A stretch of 55,385 nt of DNA from assembly GCA_937958625.1 (NCBI GenBank), contig CALGNO010000061.1, positions 1 to 55,385 on the forward strand. Reading direction: 5' to 3'. This DNA comes from an uncultured Neomegalonema sp. Its GTDB lineage: Bacteria; Pseudomonadota; Alphaproteobacteria; Rhodobacterales; Rhodobacteraceae. A program made the translations under genes and the position numbers. The notes below the pieces were generated by a model. The model ran no database searches and had not been told where the DNA came from. It saw only the letters and a list, made by a program, of their open reading frames with translations. Shown in pieces: positions 34,767 through 42,792 of the stretch (position 1 is the first letter of the stretch; every line of letters starts with the position of its first letter).

Positions 34767-34793
34767 TGCTATCCACTATGAGGAAATTTCTAG

Positions 34794-34949
34794 AACGGGA
34801 CAGCGGGTATCGACACCATCAGTGGCCTCGACGGGAACGACACCATATTTGGCGGCGACGGTGATGATATAATCTTCGGCGGCGCTGGAAAGTATCCGTC
34901 CGGCCAATCCGACTTCAAAGCGTCCGGCGAACCTGTTCTGGCGGCATAA
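34794..34949 (+). pseudogene. Orphan RTX (Gly/Asp-rich Ca2+-binding repeat) fragment
   Basis: Frame 34794-34949 (after a TAG, before TAA) encodes NGTAGIDTISGLDGND, then TIFGGDGDDIIFGGAG, which are RTX nonapeptide repeats (GGxGxDxxx), then an unrelated tail ending GEPVLAA. There is no start codon, no secretion signal and only about two full repeats. It is higher in GC than the AT-rich genes on either side. The simplest reading is a remnant of a larger RTX protein gene broken by rearrangement or by insertion of the neighbouring AT-rich block. Confidence 0.65.
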
Positions 34950-35011
34950 GTACGAAGCCAGTTACGCTGCAGTGCGATCGTCACTGGCCGGCATGTTGTT
35001 TTCCCTGTATT

Positions 35012-35611
35012 TCAGTTTATTACTTGATAACAAGTCAAGTGGATTACTTCATTTTTTATATTATGTAAAAAATTCAATCTTGTTTTTGTGTCGTAACTAC
35101 AAAATTTCGGAGAAAATACTAAATTTGCATGAGATCGATAATATTTAAATCCTTGCGCTTTAAGGAGGTATGCTGTTTGATAGTTAGAATAAATATCGCA
35201 CCTCTCTTTAAATGATTTTATTGATTTATCAAAAAAATTTGGAGAAATAAAGTTCAACGATCTATTAGTCATCGTAAACGTTAAATCTTTTATTTTTAAT
35301 TTCGAGCGAATAATCCTTGTATTGTTCTCTAATCTTCTTTTATTTGATTTTTCAAAAAATAATTTCTGTGATAAATCGATATTTTTTCGATATTGATTAT
35401 CTAAAATTTCTTTTCTTTCATGAAAAGTTTTTGATTCATTTGAATTACATCGAAGTAATTTATTGATTTCCTTTTCTAGCGAATCAATTTTTTGGTCAAA
35501 ATGATGTATTTTTACAGGATTCGCTATCAAGTAGTTCATTGACATGATATTTAAGAAAATGGCTACGCACGATAAACCACAAACAAAAAAAAATAAGAAT
35601 TTCAGTTTCAT
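35012..35611 (-). CDS. AT-rich coiled-coil membrane protein, unknown
   Basis: A 199-residue protein, starting at MKLKFLFFFVCGLSCVAIFLN (ATG at 35611); an ATG at 35689 would add 26 residues before the helix and is less likely. It has one N-terminal membrane segment (about 3-25), a Lys/Glu/Asn-rich region that looks like a coiled coil (HFDQKIDSLEKEINKLLRCN and onward to about residue 110), and a C-terminal part with three Cys. I do not recognise it. Its very low GC matches the duplicated genes next to it and not the host. Confidence 0.6.
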   Translation of the reverse strand: MKLKFLFFFVCGLSCVAIFLNIMSMNYLIANPVKIHHFDQKIDSLEKEINKLLRCNSNESKTFHERKEILDNQYRKNIDLSQKLFFEKSNKRRLENNTRIIRSKLKIKDLTFTMTNRSLNFISPNFFDKSIKSFKERCDIYSNYQTAYLLKAQGFKYYRSHANLVFSPKFCSYDTKTRLNFLHNIKNEVIHLTCYQVIN

Positions 35612-35790
35612 GCTGCGCCCGTTGAAAATGTCAAACTTCATTAATTCACGATTGCCTACAGCTATAACGAGAATCAAGTTGAAAGACAACTGATTGACTC
35701 ACGTTTAACGAGAAATTGGCTTGGTTTTTAGTTAGCGTCCGGTGATGCGCTTAGCCCAACGAAGTAAGCAAGATACTCTGGGTACTTCAA

Positions 35791-35967
35791 TCAACTGAAA
35801 GGTGGAGGATTGTTGGTGTGTCGCAGGTTGTCGGCGTCATCCGGCGCTACAATATTTTGCAGATCAGGCGCCCCGTGAGTTTGGCGCTGTTCCGCGAAAT
35901 GCTTGTGAAAGATGAAAGCGGCAATTGCGAGAACACCAACCCCTAAAATGATTACGACAATCTCCAA
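35791..35967 (-). CDS. Small single-helix membrane protein (TTG start)
   Basis: A 58-codon frame starting at TTG (35967) and ending TGA at 35791: MEIVVIILGVGVLAIAAFIF, then HKHFAEQRQTHGAPD and an acidic-polar tail ending NNPPPFS. One membrane helix (about 3-20) is followed by a cytoplasmic-type His/Lys stretch. It lies 12 bases after the stop codon of the zinc-ribbon membrane protein on the same strand, and the codon use is host-like. There is no strong ribosome site, so translation might depend on coupling. Its function is unknown. Confidence 0.45.
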   Translation of the reverse strand: MEIVVIILGVGVLAIAAFIFHKHFAEQRQTHGAPDLQNIVAPDDADNLRHTNNPPPFS

Positions 35968-35979
35968 GGTATCCGCCCG

Positions 35980-36372
35980 CTACCGCCGCTGTGGCCCCTC
36001 ACCAAACCATGAGAAGAGGGCGCTAAGGCCTTTATACGGTAGGTAAATCGTCAGGACGAACGGCAGGATCATGAAGGCCACGACAAAGAACAGCCACGGG
36101 AAAATCCACATCAGCAACAAGAAAACCGCGATCTTGGCCCCGCGCTCGGTCCACAGGCGTTTTGGCTCTTGACGTTCGGGCGATCCGATCACGCGGTCCA
36201 GCACTTCGCGGGACCGGTCGGGGTCGCCATTCATCAGGGCGCGGCCAACCTTGGCGTAAAGCGCTTCGGTTTCGCATTGCTCGCCCTGAGCGCGCACGCG
36301 CCGTGCCGACCCGCAACTGTCGCAACGGGACGCATCTTTGGTCCAGATATTTCCACAATAGGCGCAGGCCAT
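35980..36372 (-). CDS. Zinc-ribbon membrane protein, unknown
   Basis: A 130-residue protein. The N-terminal zinc ribbon has CAYCGN and CDSCGSAR (two CxxC pairs, within residues 1-25), followed by a soluble helix with RALMNGDPDRSREVLDRVIG, and then two membrane segments at about residues 75-110. The ATG at 36372 (MACAYCG) was chosen because it begins at the ribbon; an ATG seven codons upstream is also possible. I do not recognise a named family. It is divergent from ETF-quinone oxidoreductase and appears to form an operon with the 58-residue protein behind it. Confidence 0.68.
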   Translation of the reverse strand: MACAYCGNIWTKDASRCDSCGSARRVRAQGEQCETEALYAKVGRALMNGDPDRSREVLDRVIGSPERQEPKRLWTERGAKIAVFLLLMWIFPWLFFVVAFMILPFVLTIYLPYKGLSALFSWFGEGPQRR

Positions 36373-36579
36373 CACAACCCCTGACAGTGACACTCCGTGG
36401 TAACGCGAAGACGTTAAGGCGAACTCAAGCCTGACGCGACTTCATTAGCTACGTGGTGACGCAACGTCCCTGAGACAAGCGCGATTAAATCGACGATTTG
36501 ATCCGCCGCACGTTGACCCGCGCGCTTGGCGCTGCATAACGTCACCTCTAAAGCGGCTTTCTTTTCAAGGATCGATGGT

Positions 36580-38232
36580 ATGAGTGACGCCCCCGCGCGC
36601 GAGAGCATGGAATTCGATGTTGTGATCGTCGGCGCTGGCCCCGCGGGCCTCAGCACGGCCATCCGTCTAAAGCAACTCGACCCCGATCTTGAGGTTGTGG
36701 TGCTGGAAAAGGGGTCCGAAGTCGGCGCGCATATTCTTTCCGGTGCAGTGCTGGACCCCTGCGGTCTGGATGCGCTGATCCCGGACTGGAAGGAAAAGGG
36801 CGCGCCGCTCAATACCCCTGTGACCGACGACCGCTTCTATGTGCTGGGCGAAGAGGGCGAGATGCGCCTGCCGAACTTCGCGATGCCTAAGCTTATGAAT
36901 AACCACGGCAATTACATCGTCTCGATGGGCAATGTCTGCCGCTGGATGGCGGAACAGGCCGAGGGTCTGGGCGTCGAGGTCTTCCCTGGCTTCGCCGCTT
37001 CCGAGCTGCTTTATGACGGCAAGGGTGCCGTGCGCGGCGTCGTTGCGGGCGAGATGGGGCTGGCCAAGGATGGCACGCCAGGGCCAAATTATGAGCCAGG
37101 CATGGAACTTACCGGCAAGTATGTCGTCATTGCCGAAGGTGTGCGCGGCAGCCTTGCCAAGCAACTGATCGCGACCTTTGATCTTGATAAGGATTCTCAG
37201 CCGCAGAAATACGGCCTTGGAATGAAAGAGCTTTGGGAGGTCAAGCCCGAGCACCACAAGCCCGGTCTCGTCATGCATTCGATGGGCTGGCCGCTGGGCG
37301 GCAATGCCGGGGGTGGCTCATTCATCTATCACTTTGAAAACAAACAGGTCTATGTCGGTTTCGTCGTTCACCTGAATTACAAGAACCCCTACGTTTTCCC
37401 CTACATGGAGTTTCAGCGGTTCAAGCATCATGACCTCGTCCGCCCGATGCTCGATGGTGCAAAGCGTGTCGCTTATGGGGCACGAGCTATTGCAGAGGGT
37501 GGGTGGCAATCGATGCCCAAAATGAGTTTTCCGGGGGGCCTGATCGTTGGCTGTTCAGCGGGGCTGGTGAACGTGCCGCGCATCAAGGGCAACCATAACG
37601 CGATGATCTCGGGCAAGCTCGCGGCAGAGGAGATTCACGGGGCCATCGCCGCCGGTCGCCAGTCCGATGACCTGATCGAGTTCAAGAAGACCATCGACGA
37701 ATCCGACATCCGCCGCGACCTTTACCCCGTGCGCAACGTCAAGCCGATGTGGTCGAAATACGGTCTTGTCGGCGGGCTCGCCCTGGGCGGGGCGTCGATG
37801 TGGATCAATGCGCTTTTCGGGCGCTCGCTCGGCACGATGGACCACGCCAAAAACGACGCCGAGGCGACCGAACCGGCCAGTCAGCACAAAGAGATCGAGT
37901 ATCCCAAGCCCGATGGCAAGATCAGCTTCGACCGCCTGACCAACGTCGCCTATTCCTTCACCAACCACGACGAAAACGAACCGGCACATCTGAAGCTCAA
38001 AGATCCGGCGATTCCAGTGGATGTGAACCTGCCGAAATATGCCGGACCATCGGCGCGGTATTGTCCGGCGGGGGTCTATGAATTCGTCAAGGACGAGGAC
38101 GGCAAGGACGCGTTTCAGATCAACTATCAGAACTGCGTTCACTGCAAGACCTGCGACATCAAGGATCCCAGCCAGAACATCGTCTGGACGACTCCCCAGG
38201 GCGGCGAAGGGCCAAACTATCCGAATATGTGA
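36580..38232 (+). CDS. Electron transfer flavoprotein-ubiquinone oxidoreductase
   Basis: A 550-residue, membrane-associated FAD/[4Fe-4S] enzyme that passes electrons from ETF (fatty acid and amino acid oxidation) to ubiquinone. FAD loop VVIVGAGPAGLSTA (about 15-28), ubiquinone-region block GWPLGGNAGGGSFIYHFENKQV, GLIVGCSAGLVNVPRIKGNHNAM, and the C-terminal cluster ligands in ARYCPAGVYEF and QNCVHCKTCDIKDP. The ATG at 36580 was chosen because the fold follows it directly; an in-frame extension to 36526 lacks any family match. It is monocistronic in this window; etfAB are not present. Confidence 0.96.
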   Translation: MSDAPARESMEFDVVIVGAGPAGLSTAIRLKQLDPDLEVVVLEKGSEVGAHILSGAVLDPCGLDALIPDWKEKGAPLNTPVTDDRFYVLGEEGEMRLPNFAMPKLMNNHGNYIVSMGNVCRWMAEQAEGLGVEVFPGFAASELLYDGKGAVRGVVAGEMGLAKDGTPGPNYEPGMELTGKYVVIAEGVRGSLAKQLIATFDLDKDSQPQKYGLGMKELWEVKPEHHKPGLVMHSMGWPLGGNAGGGSFIYHFENKQVYVGFVVHLNYKNPYVFPYMEFQRFKHHDLVRPMLDGAKRVAYGARAIAEGGWQSMPKMSFPGGLIVGCSAGLVNVPRIKGNHNAMISGKLAAEEIHGAIAAGRQSDDLIEFKKTIDESDIRRDLYPVRNVKPMWSKYGLVGGLALGGASMWINALFGRSLGTMDHAKNDAEATEPASQHKEIEYPKPDGKISFDRLTNVAYSFTNHDENEPAHLKLKDPAIPVDVNLPKYAGPSARYCPAGVYEFVKDEDGKDAFQINYQNCVHCKTCDIKDPSQNIVWTTPQGGEGPNYPNM

Positions 38233-38249
38233 GGGCCTGTACGTCCATC

Positions 38250-38279
38250 ATACGACGAGGTAGAATGCCGCCGTCGTAT
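38250..38279. promoter_or_regulatory. Hairpin/palindrome between ETF-QO and the next gene
   Basis: ATACGACG (38250-38257) and CGTCGTAT (38272-38279) are perfect 8-base inverted arms with a 14-base spacer. The element lies 18 bases after the ETF-QO stop and 17 bases before the next start codon. It has no clear U-run, so it may be a weak terminator, an operator or a 5'-leader hairpin of the downstream gene. Confidence 0.45.
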
Positions 38280-38295
38280 TGTTGGAGAGTAACAA

Positions 38296-38847
38296 ATGTC
38301 AGAAATGAACTTCCCGCGCAGCTTTGTCAGGGCCGCAACAGTCCGCTGGGGTGACGATGCGGGTGCGATTTTGAAGGGATTTATCTCTTCTTTGAATGAT
38401 GGTCTTGCCGCGCACGAGATGGCGGCAGAACGTTACTTGAGGCAGGTAACCGGCACTGGCGCCTTTGTTCAGGAAAAGGGTCTGGTCGGCCAAATCTACT
38501 CAAGAGATGGCGGGATGACCAAGCCCGTTTGCGATTTTGTAGCCAAGGCGAGGGGATCCGAAGGCCTTGTTTTACTGGAGTCCAAGTCAAAGCTTGATTC
38601 GGCTGCCCTGAAAAAAGGATCGACCGTTGCGGAAAAATTCGACGGGACAATAAAGGAACTGCATCGTTTCTATCGGGAAGCTCGCGAGCCTCTGCCTACC
38701 ATTTCGCAAGTGATCCTGACTTGTACGAAAGTGAACGTCTCAGGGAATTCTCGCTGGGGCGTCTCCGATGGCTTGCTGACGTTTGAGGGGCGCGCCGTCC
38801 GGATAGCGTCCGCTCCTTTGACCATATCGGTGGTTGAACTTGGCTGA
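38296..38847 (+). CDS. Unknown protein with possible nuclease-like D...ExK motif
   Basis: A 183-residue cytosolic protein I do not recognise. GGAGAG lies 8 bases upstream of the ATG. The middle contains KPVCDFVAKARGSEG then LVLLESKSKLDSAALKKG: an Asp followed about 17 residues later by E-x-K on a hydrophobic strand, the layout seen in PD-(D/E)xK nucleases. KFDGTIKELHRFYREAREP and the beta-strand VILTCTKVNV follow. A nuclease fold is only a hypothesis; no partner methylase is adjacent. Its GC is lower than the flanking genes, so acquisition is possible. Confidence 0.6.
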   Translation: MSEMNFPRSFVRAATVRWGDDAGAILKGFISSLNDGLAAHEMAAERYLRQVTGTGAFVQEKGLVGQIYSRDGGMTKPVCDFVAKARGSEGLVLLESKSKLDSAALKKGSTVAEKFDGTIKELHRFYREAREPLPTISQVILTCTKVNVSGNSRWGVSDGLLTFEGRAVRIASAPLTISVVELG

Positions 38848-38953
38848 TTGTCAAAGGGATCACCCCGTGCCGGATTCGATCTCTCGGGGGTGTGACCTAT
38901 AGTTCTGGGTACACGCCGCCGCCCGGTGGCCATTCACAATCGACGAGTCACCG

Positions 38954-39886
38954 ATGACCGCACCCGCCGATGAGACCCCGAAACAGGACCGCCCTGCGGG
39001 ACAGATTTCTCAGTCCGATATTATCGAAGCCGATGCGGGGTTCCCGAAAGACGCGGGCGAGCGCGTGGAATCGCCCGAAGAAAAGCACGAACGCGAACGC
39101 CATGAACGCGAGCGGCGGGCCGAAGAGGCGGCACCGATGAACGCGCCGACGGTCTATCAGATCATCGCCAATGACGGCATTGAGGAGATGGAGAGGCCGC
39201 TCAAATCGCTCTGGTGGTCGGGTATCGCGGCGGGCTTCGGCATCACCATATCGCTTTATATGATGGGGGCGCTGCGGGTCTCGCTGGGCGATACGCCGGG
39301 GGCGGCGACGCTTGAAAAATTCGGCTACTGCTTTGGTTTTCTGATCGTGGTGCTGGGCCGATTACAGCTATTTACCGAGAACACGATCACCCCGGTCCTG
39401 CCCGTCCTGCGCAACCGCTCGGCGGCGGCGTTCAAGTGTATCGGGCGGCTGTGGCTGGTGGTGCTGGTCGCCAACCTCATCGGAACGTTTCTGGCGGTGG
39501 CATTCCCGTACTTCCTGCCCTTGGCCTCGGACGAGCAGAACAAGGCGATGCTGGAAATCTCGAACCACTTCGCCCATCGCGCGCCGATCGACACGTTCTT
39601 CACCGCGATACCGGCGGGCTTTCTGGTCGCCGCGATGGTCTGGATGATGCCGAGTTCGAAAGGGTTCGAGGCCCTGACGATCATTCTCATGACCTTTGCC
39701 ATCGCGGTCGCGGATACCTCCCACGTCGTCGTCGGATCAGCGGAAATCTGGAATGCGATGCTCTACGGCGAAATCGGGTTCTTCGGCGGTATTCTGCAAA
39801 TCGCGCTCGCGGGCGCGGGCAATATCATCGGCGGATCGTGCCTGTTCGCGGTTCTTGCCTATGCCCAGGTGAGTGAGGAAATCTGA
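38954..39886 (+). CDS. Formate/nitrite transporter family protein
   Basis: A 310-residue integral membrane protein of the FNT family, closest in style to the YfdC-like group. A long hydrophilic, highly charged N-terminus (about 1-80, with HERERHERERRAEEA) precedes six membrane helices. TLEKFGYCFGFLIVVLGRLQLFTENTITPVLPV is the recognisable FNT segment (QLFTENT loop), and the C-terminal half repeats the fold with GSAEIWNAMLYGEIG. Substrate is unknown; a charged N-terminal tail of this kind is common in the group. It ends 1 base before the convergent dapF gene. Confidence 0.88.
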   Translation: MTAPADETPKQDRPAGQISQSDIIEADAGFPKDAGERVESPEEKHERERHERERRAEEAAPMNAPTVYQIIANDGIEEMERPLKSLWWSGIAAGFGITISLYMMGALRVSLGDTPGAATLEKFGYCFGFLIVVLGRLQLFTENTITPVLPVLRNRSAAAFKCIGRLWLVVLVANLIGTFLAVAFPYFLPLASDEQNKAMLEISNHFAHRAPIDTFFTAIPAGFLVAAMVWMMPSSKGFEALTIILMTFAIAVADTSHVVVGSAEIWNAMLYGEIGFFGGILQIALAGAGNIIGGSCLFAVLAYAQVSEEI

Positions 39887-39887
39887 C

Positions 39888-40766
39888 TCAGGCGGCGCGG
39901 TCCTCGCGGGCGGCCTGGGCGAGAATGTCCGGGCCGATTTCGCCGGTATAACTCAGTGCGACGGGGCCGGTCATATAGACATCGTCATGGGCGTCCCACT
40001 CGATGGTCAGCGGCCCGCCGTCCAGATCGACGATGCACTTGCGGTCGATCAGGCCCCGGCGCACCCCCGCGACCACAGCGGCACAGGCCCCGGACCCGCA
40101 AGCCTGCGTAATCCCGGCCCCGCGCTCCCAAACCCGCATACGGATGCGGCCCCGGTCGATGACGTGGCAGAACTCGACATTCGTGCGCTCCGGAAACATC
40201 GGGTGGTTCTCGATCATCGGCCCCAGTCCATCGACGGAGACGGCGTCGGCATCATCGACGAAAAAGACCGCATGGGGGTTGCCCATATTCACCGCGCCCG
40301 GTCCCCAGAGCGAGGGATTGTCGATTGGCCCCAGCTTCACATCGATGCGCACCGTGTCCGATGCGTCGGCGAGCGGAATGTCCTGCCAATCAAGTTTTGG
40401 CGAGCCCATGTTTACCCGAACCAGCCCTCCGGCGGCGCTCTGGCACGCCAACAGGCCGAAATCCGTGCGCAGGGTCAAGGCATCGCTGTCGGCCTCGTTC
40501 ATCAGGATATGCGCCACGCAGCGGGTGGCATTGCCACAGGCGCCTGATCGACTGCCATCGGGGTTATAAATGCCCATATAGGCCGCGCTCTGCGGTTCTT
40601 GCGCGTCCTCGATGGTGATGAGCTGATCAAAGCCGACCCCGCGCCGACGGTCCGCAATCGCCCGGGCGAGGGCAGGGGTCGGAGGGGCCAGCCCGCCGCG
40701 CAAATCGAGGATCACGAAGTCATTGCCGAGGCCGTGCATTTTCGTGAACGGAAGGGGTGACATCAT
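39888..40766 (-). CDS. dapF: Diaminopimelate epimerase
   Basis: Cofactor-independent racemisation of LL- to meso-diaminopimelate for lysine and peptidoglycan synthesis. It is 292 residues. TKMHGLGNDFVILDLRG is the family start; the two catalytic cysteines lie in SGACGNATRCV (about residue 77) and TQACGSGACAAV. VNMGNPHAVFFVDD is also typical. ATGs at codons 1 and 2 are both possible. It is convergent with the FNT gene, and upstream lies a roughly 225-base gap shared with the divergent TPR gene. In many relatives dapF heads a tRNA-modification operon; here it stands alone. Confidence 0.96.
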   Translation of the reverse strand: MMSPLPFTKMHGLGNDFVILDLRGGLAPPTPALARAIADRRRGVGFDQLITIEDAQEPQSAAYMGIYNPDGSRSGACGNATRCVAHILMNEADSDALTLRTDFGLLACQSAAGGLVRVNMGSPKLDWQDIPLADASDTVRIDVKLGPIDNPSLWGPGAVNMGNPHAVFFVDDADAVSVDGLGPMIENHPMFPERTNVEFCHVIDRGRIRMRVWERGAGITQACGSGACAAVVAGVRRGLIDRKCIVDLDGGPLTIEWDAHDDVYMTGPVALSYTGEIGPDILAQAAREDRAA

Positions 40767-40992
40767 GTCCTCCTGGCCCGCGACAAACGCGGCGCGTCTT
40801 GCGCCCGGCGGAATTGAGGCCGATATAAAAGATTGTCACACATCATACAACCTCGGGCGGAGCCCCCGGACAACGCTGACGGCATTACTATTTTGTTAAG
40901 ATAAGACAGCGAAGTATGGACGGATTGTGCGAGTCTGTGGTTGAATCAAGTACACGGTACGTTCATTGCCGAGAAAATACGAAAGAGTGCCC

Positions 40993-42792
40993 ATGACTTC
41001 CGCCGAGTTCAAACCCCGCCGCGCGGTTCGCGCACTTGCAACGCTGACCGCCGCTGCCGCCCTGATGATGGCGAGCGCTCCTGCACAGGCGGACAGCGCG
41101 ACGGGCTCGTTTTTGGCGGCACAGCACGCCACCAATCTTAACGATTATGAGTTTGCGGCGACCTACTACACCCGCGCGCTGGCGCGGGACAGCGGCAATG
41201 TCGACCTGATGGAACAGGCGGTCATCTACAAGGTTGCCGCTGGACGGGTTCGCGAGGCCGTGCCCATTGCGCGCCAGCTCGTCTCCAAGAATCCCGAACA
41301 CCGCATCGGACAGCTCGTTCTCGTGGCCGACAACCTGCGCAAGAGCGAATACGAAAAGGCGGCGGCGCGACTGGAGAACTTCGCGTCCGAAAGCTTCAAC
41401 GTCATCACATCGCAACTGCTCAAGGGCTGGACCGAGCAGGGGCGCGGCGATGCCGAAGCCGCGCAGGAAGCGTTCGACGAACTCAGCGGCCAGAATCTGT
41501 TCGGTTACTTCGGTCGCTATCACGCGGCTCTTCTCGCGGCGACGGGCGACGATGTCGAGGCGGCGGACAAGGCATTCAAGACCGCCATTGGCGACGACAC
41601 GCCGTCGGTACGCATGGCCGAGGCCTATGGCCGTTTTCTCGAACGCGCCGGTCGCAGCGACGAGGCGGCGGAAATCTACGGCGAGGCGATGGCCGCCGCC
41701 CCGAACGATCCGGTCCTGAAGGCCGCCCTTGATCGCGCGACATCCGGCAAGGCCAAGAAACCCGCTCTGCTGGTCTCCAATGCGCAGGAGGGCGTCGCCG
41801 AAGCGATGTTCGGTCTCGCCGGCGCGTTCGCGCGCGAAGATGGCGGCGTCCGCTTGTCCCTCGTCTATGTGCAGCTCGCCCTCGCCCTCAATCCGGAGAT
41901 GGAGGCCGCGCGGCTGTTGCTCGGCAATGTGATGGAGGCGCAGCAGCGCTGGGAAGCGGCGGCGGAAACCTACGCCGTGATCCCCGAGGACAGCCCCTAT
42001 TACCGCACCGCTCAGATTGGCCGCGCCGATGCACTGGGACGGATCGACCAGATCGACGAAGCCCTGGCGACCCTGACCGAACTCGAAGAAACCTTTCCCG
42101 AGGAAGTAAACCTGCCCATCGCCCGCGGCGACCTCTTGCGCCGTGCCGAACGGTACGAAGAGGCCGGGGTTGCCTATGACCGCGCGATCGAACTGATCGA
42201 CGAGCCGGAGCCGCGCCACTGGTCGCTGTTCTACGCGCGCGGGGTCACGCGCGAGCGGACCGGCGATTGGGATAATGCCGAGGCCGATCTGAAAAAGGCG
42301 CTGGAGTTCCGCCCGAACCAGGCCCATGTGCTGAACTACCTCGGCTATAGCTGGATCGAGCAGGGCAAGAACCTCGAAGAAGCGCGCGGCATGATCGAGC
42401 GCGCCGTCGAGGTCCGGCCCGATGACGGCTACATCACCGACTCCCTGGGCTGGGTCCAGTACCGCCTCGGCGATTTCGAGGAGGCCGTGAAAACGATGGA
42501 GCGCGCCGTCGAGTTGAACCCGACAGACCCGGTCATCAACGACCATTACGGCGACACGCTCTGGTCCGTAGGCCGACGCCTGGAAGCACGCTTCCAATGG
42601 AAGCGCGCCCTCTCGTTCAAACCCGATGACGAAGAACTGAAAGACCGCATCCGCGCAAAACTCGCCGACGGCCTCGATGTCGTCCTCGAAGCCGAAAAGA
42701 ACGCCCTGCCGGTCGAAGCCGAAGGCGTAGCCGACCGCGTCGAAGAACCCGATACCCCGGTCAAGACCGAAGACGGCGACAAAGACGGCTGA
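40993..42792 (+). CDS. Periplasmic tetratricopeptide repeat protein
   Basis: A 599-residue exported TPR protein. The signal peptide covers residues 1-33 (AAALMMASAPAQA, cleavage before DSATG). TPR-type helical pairs run through most of the protein; the C-terminal ones are canonical (HVLNYLGYSWIEQGKNLEEA; YITDSLGWVQYRLGDFEEAV; INDHYGDTLWSVGRRLEA). An acidic tail closes it. Proteins like this next to ispE in Rhodobacterales are thought to act in envelope or lipoprotein-related processes, but no function is established. The ATG at 40993 was chosen because it begins the signal peptide; one at 40966 adds nine residues. Confidence 0.9.
   Translation: MTSAEFKPRRAVRALATLTAAAALMMASAPAQADSATGSFLAAQHATNLNDYEFAATYYTRALARDSGNVDLMEQAVIYKVAAGRVREAVPIARQLVSKNPEHRIGQLVLVADNLRKSEYEKAAARLENFASESFNVITSQLLKGWTEQGRGDAEAAQEAFDELSGQNLFGYFGRYHAALLAATGDDVEAADKAFKTAIGDDTPSVRMAEAYGRFLERAGRSDEAAEIYGEAMAAAPNDPVLKAALDRATSGKAKKPALLVSNAQEGVAEAMFGLAGAFAREDGGVRLSLVYVQLALALNPEMEAARLLLGNVMEAQQRWEAAAETYAVIPEDSPYYRTAQIGRADALGRIDQIDEALATLTELEETFPEEVNLPIARGDLLRRAERYEEAGVAYDRAIELIDEPEPRHWSLFYARGVTRERTGDWDNAEADLKKALEFRPNQAHVLNYLGYSWIEQGKNLEEARGMIERAVEVRPDDGYITDSLGWVQYRLGDFEEAVKTMERAVELNPTDPVINDHYGDTLWSVGRRLEARFQWKRALSFKPDDEELKDRIRAKLADGLDVVLEAEKNALPVEAEGVADRVEEPDTPVKTEDGDKDG

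Larger units (their letters stand above)
33472..34790. repeat. Tandem duplication of about 0.65 kb
   Basis: Unit 1 (about 33472-34137) and unit 2 (about 34138-34790) are diverged tandem copies. They share about 120 bases before the coding region, including GATCGT-A-GCGATGCGCTC, CAAACGATCGTCA and AAATTATCGTATTTAATG, then the coding region, then a short 3' segment (GCTAT...ATGAG). Divergence within the coding parts indicates an old event. The whole block is very AT-rich compared with the rest of the window. Confidence 0.85.

Noticed and set aside
34790-34984. 64-codon minus-strand frame over the RTX fragment
   Set aside because: The plus strand clearly encodes RTX repeats there; the minus frame is its Pro/Ser-rich shadow.
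40963-42597. Long open frame (544 codons) opposite the TPR gene
   Set aside because: Antisense shadow; the plus-strand frame has a signal peptide and TPR repeats, while the opposite one has no recognisable protein feature.
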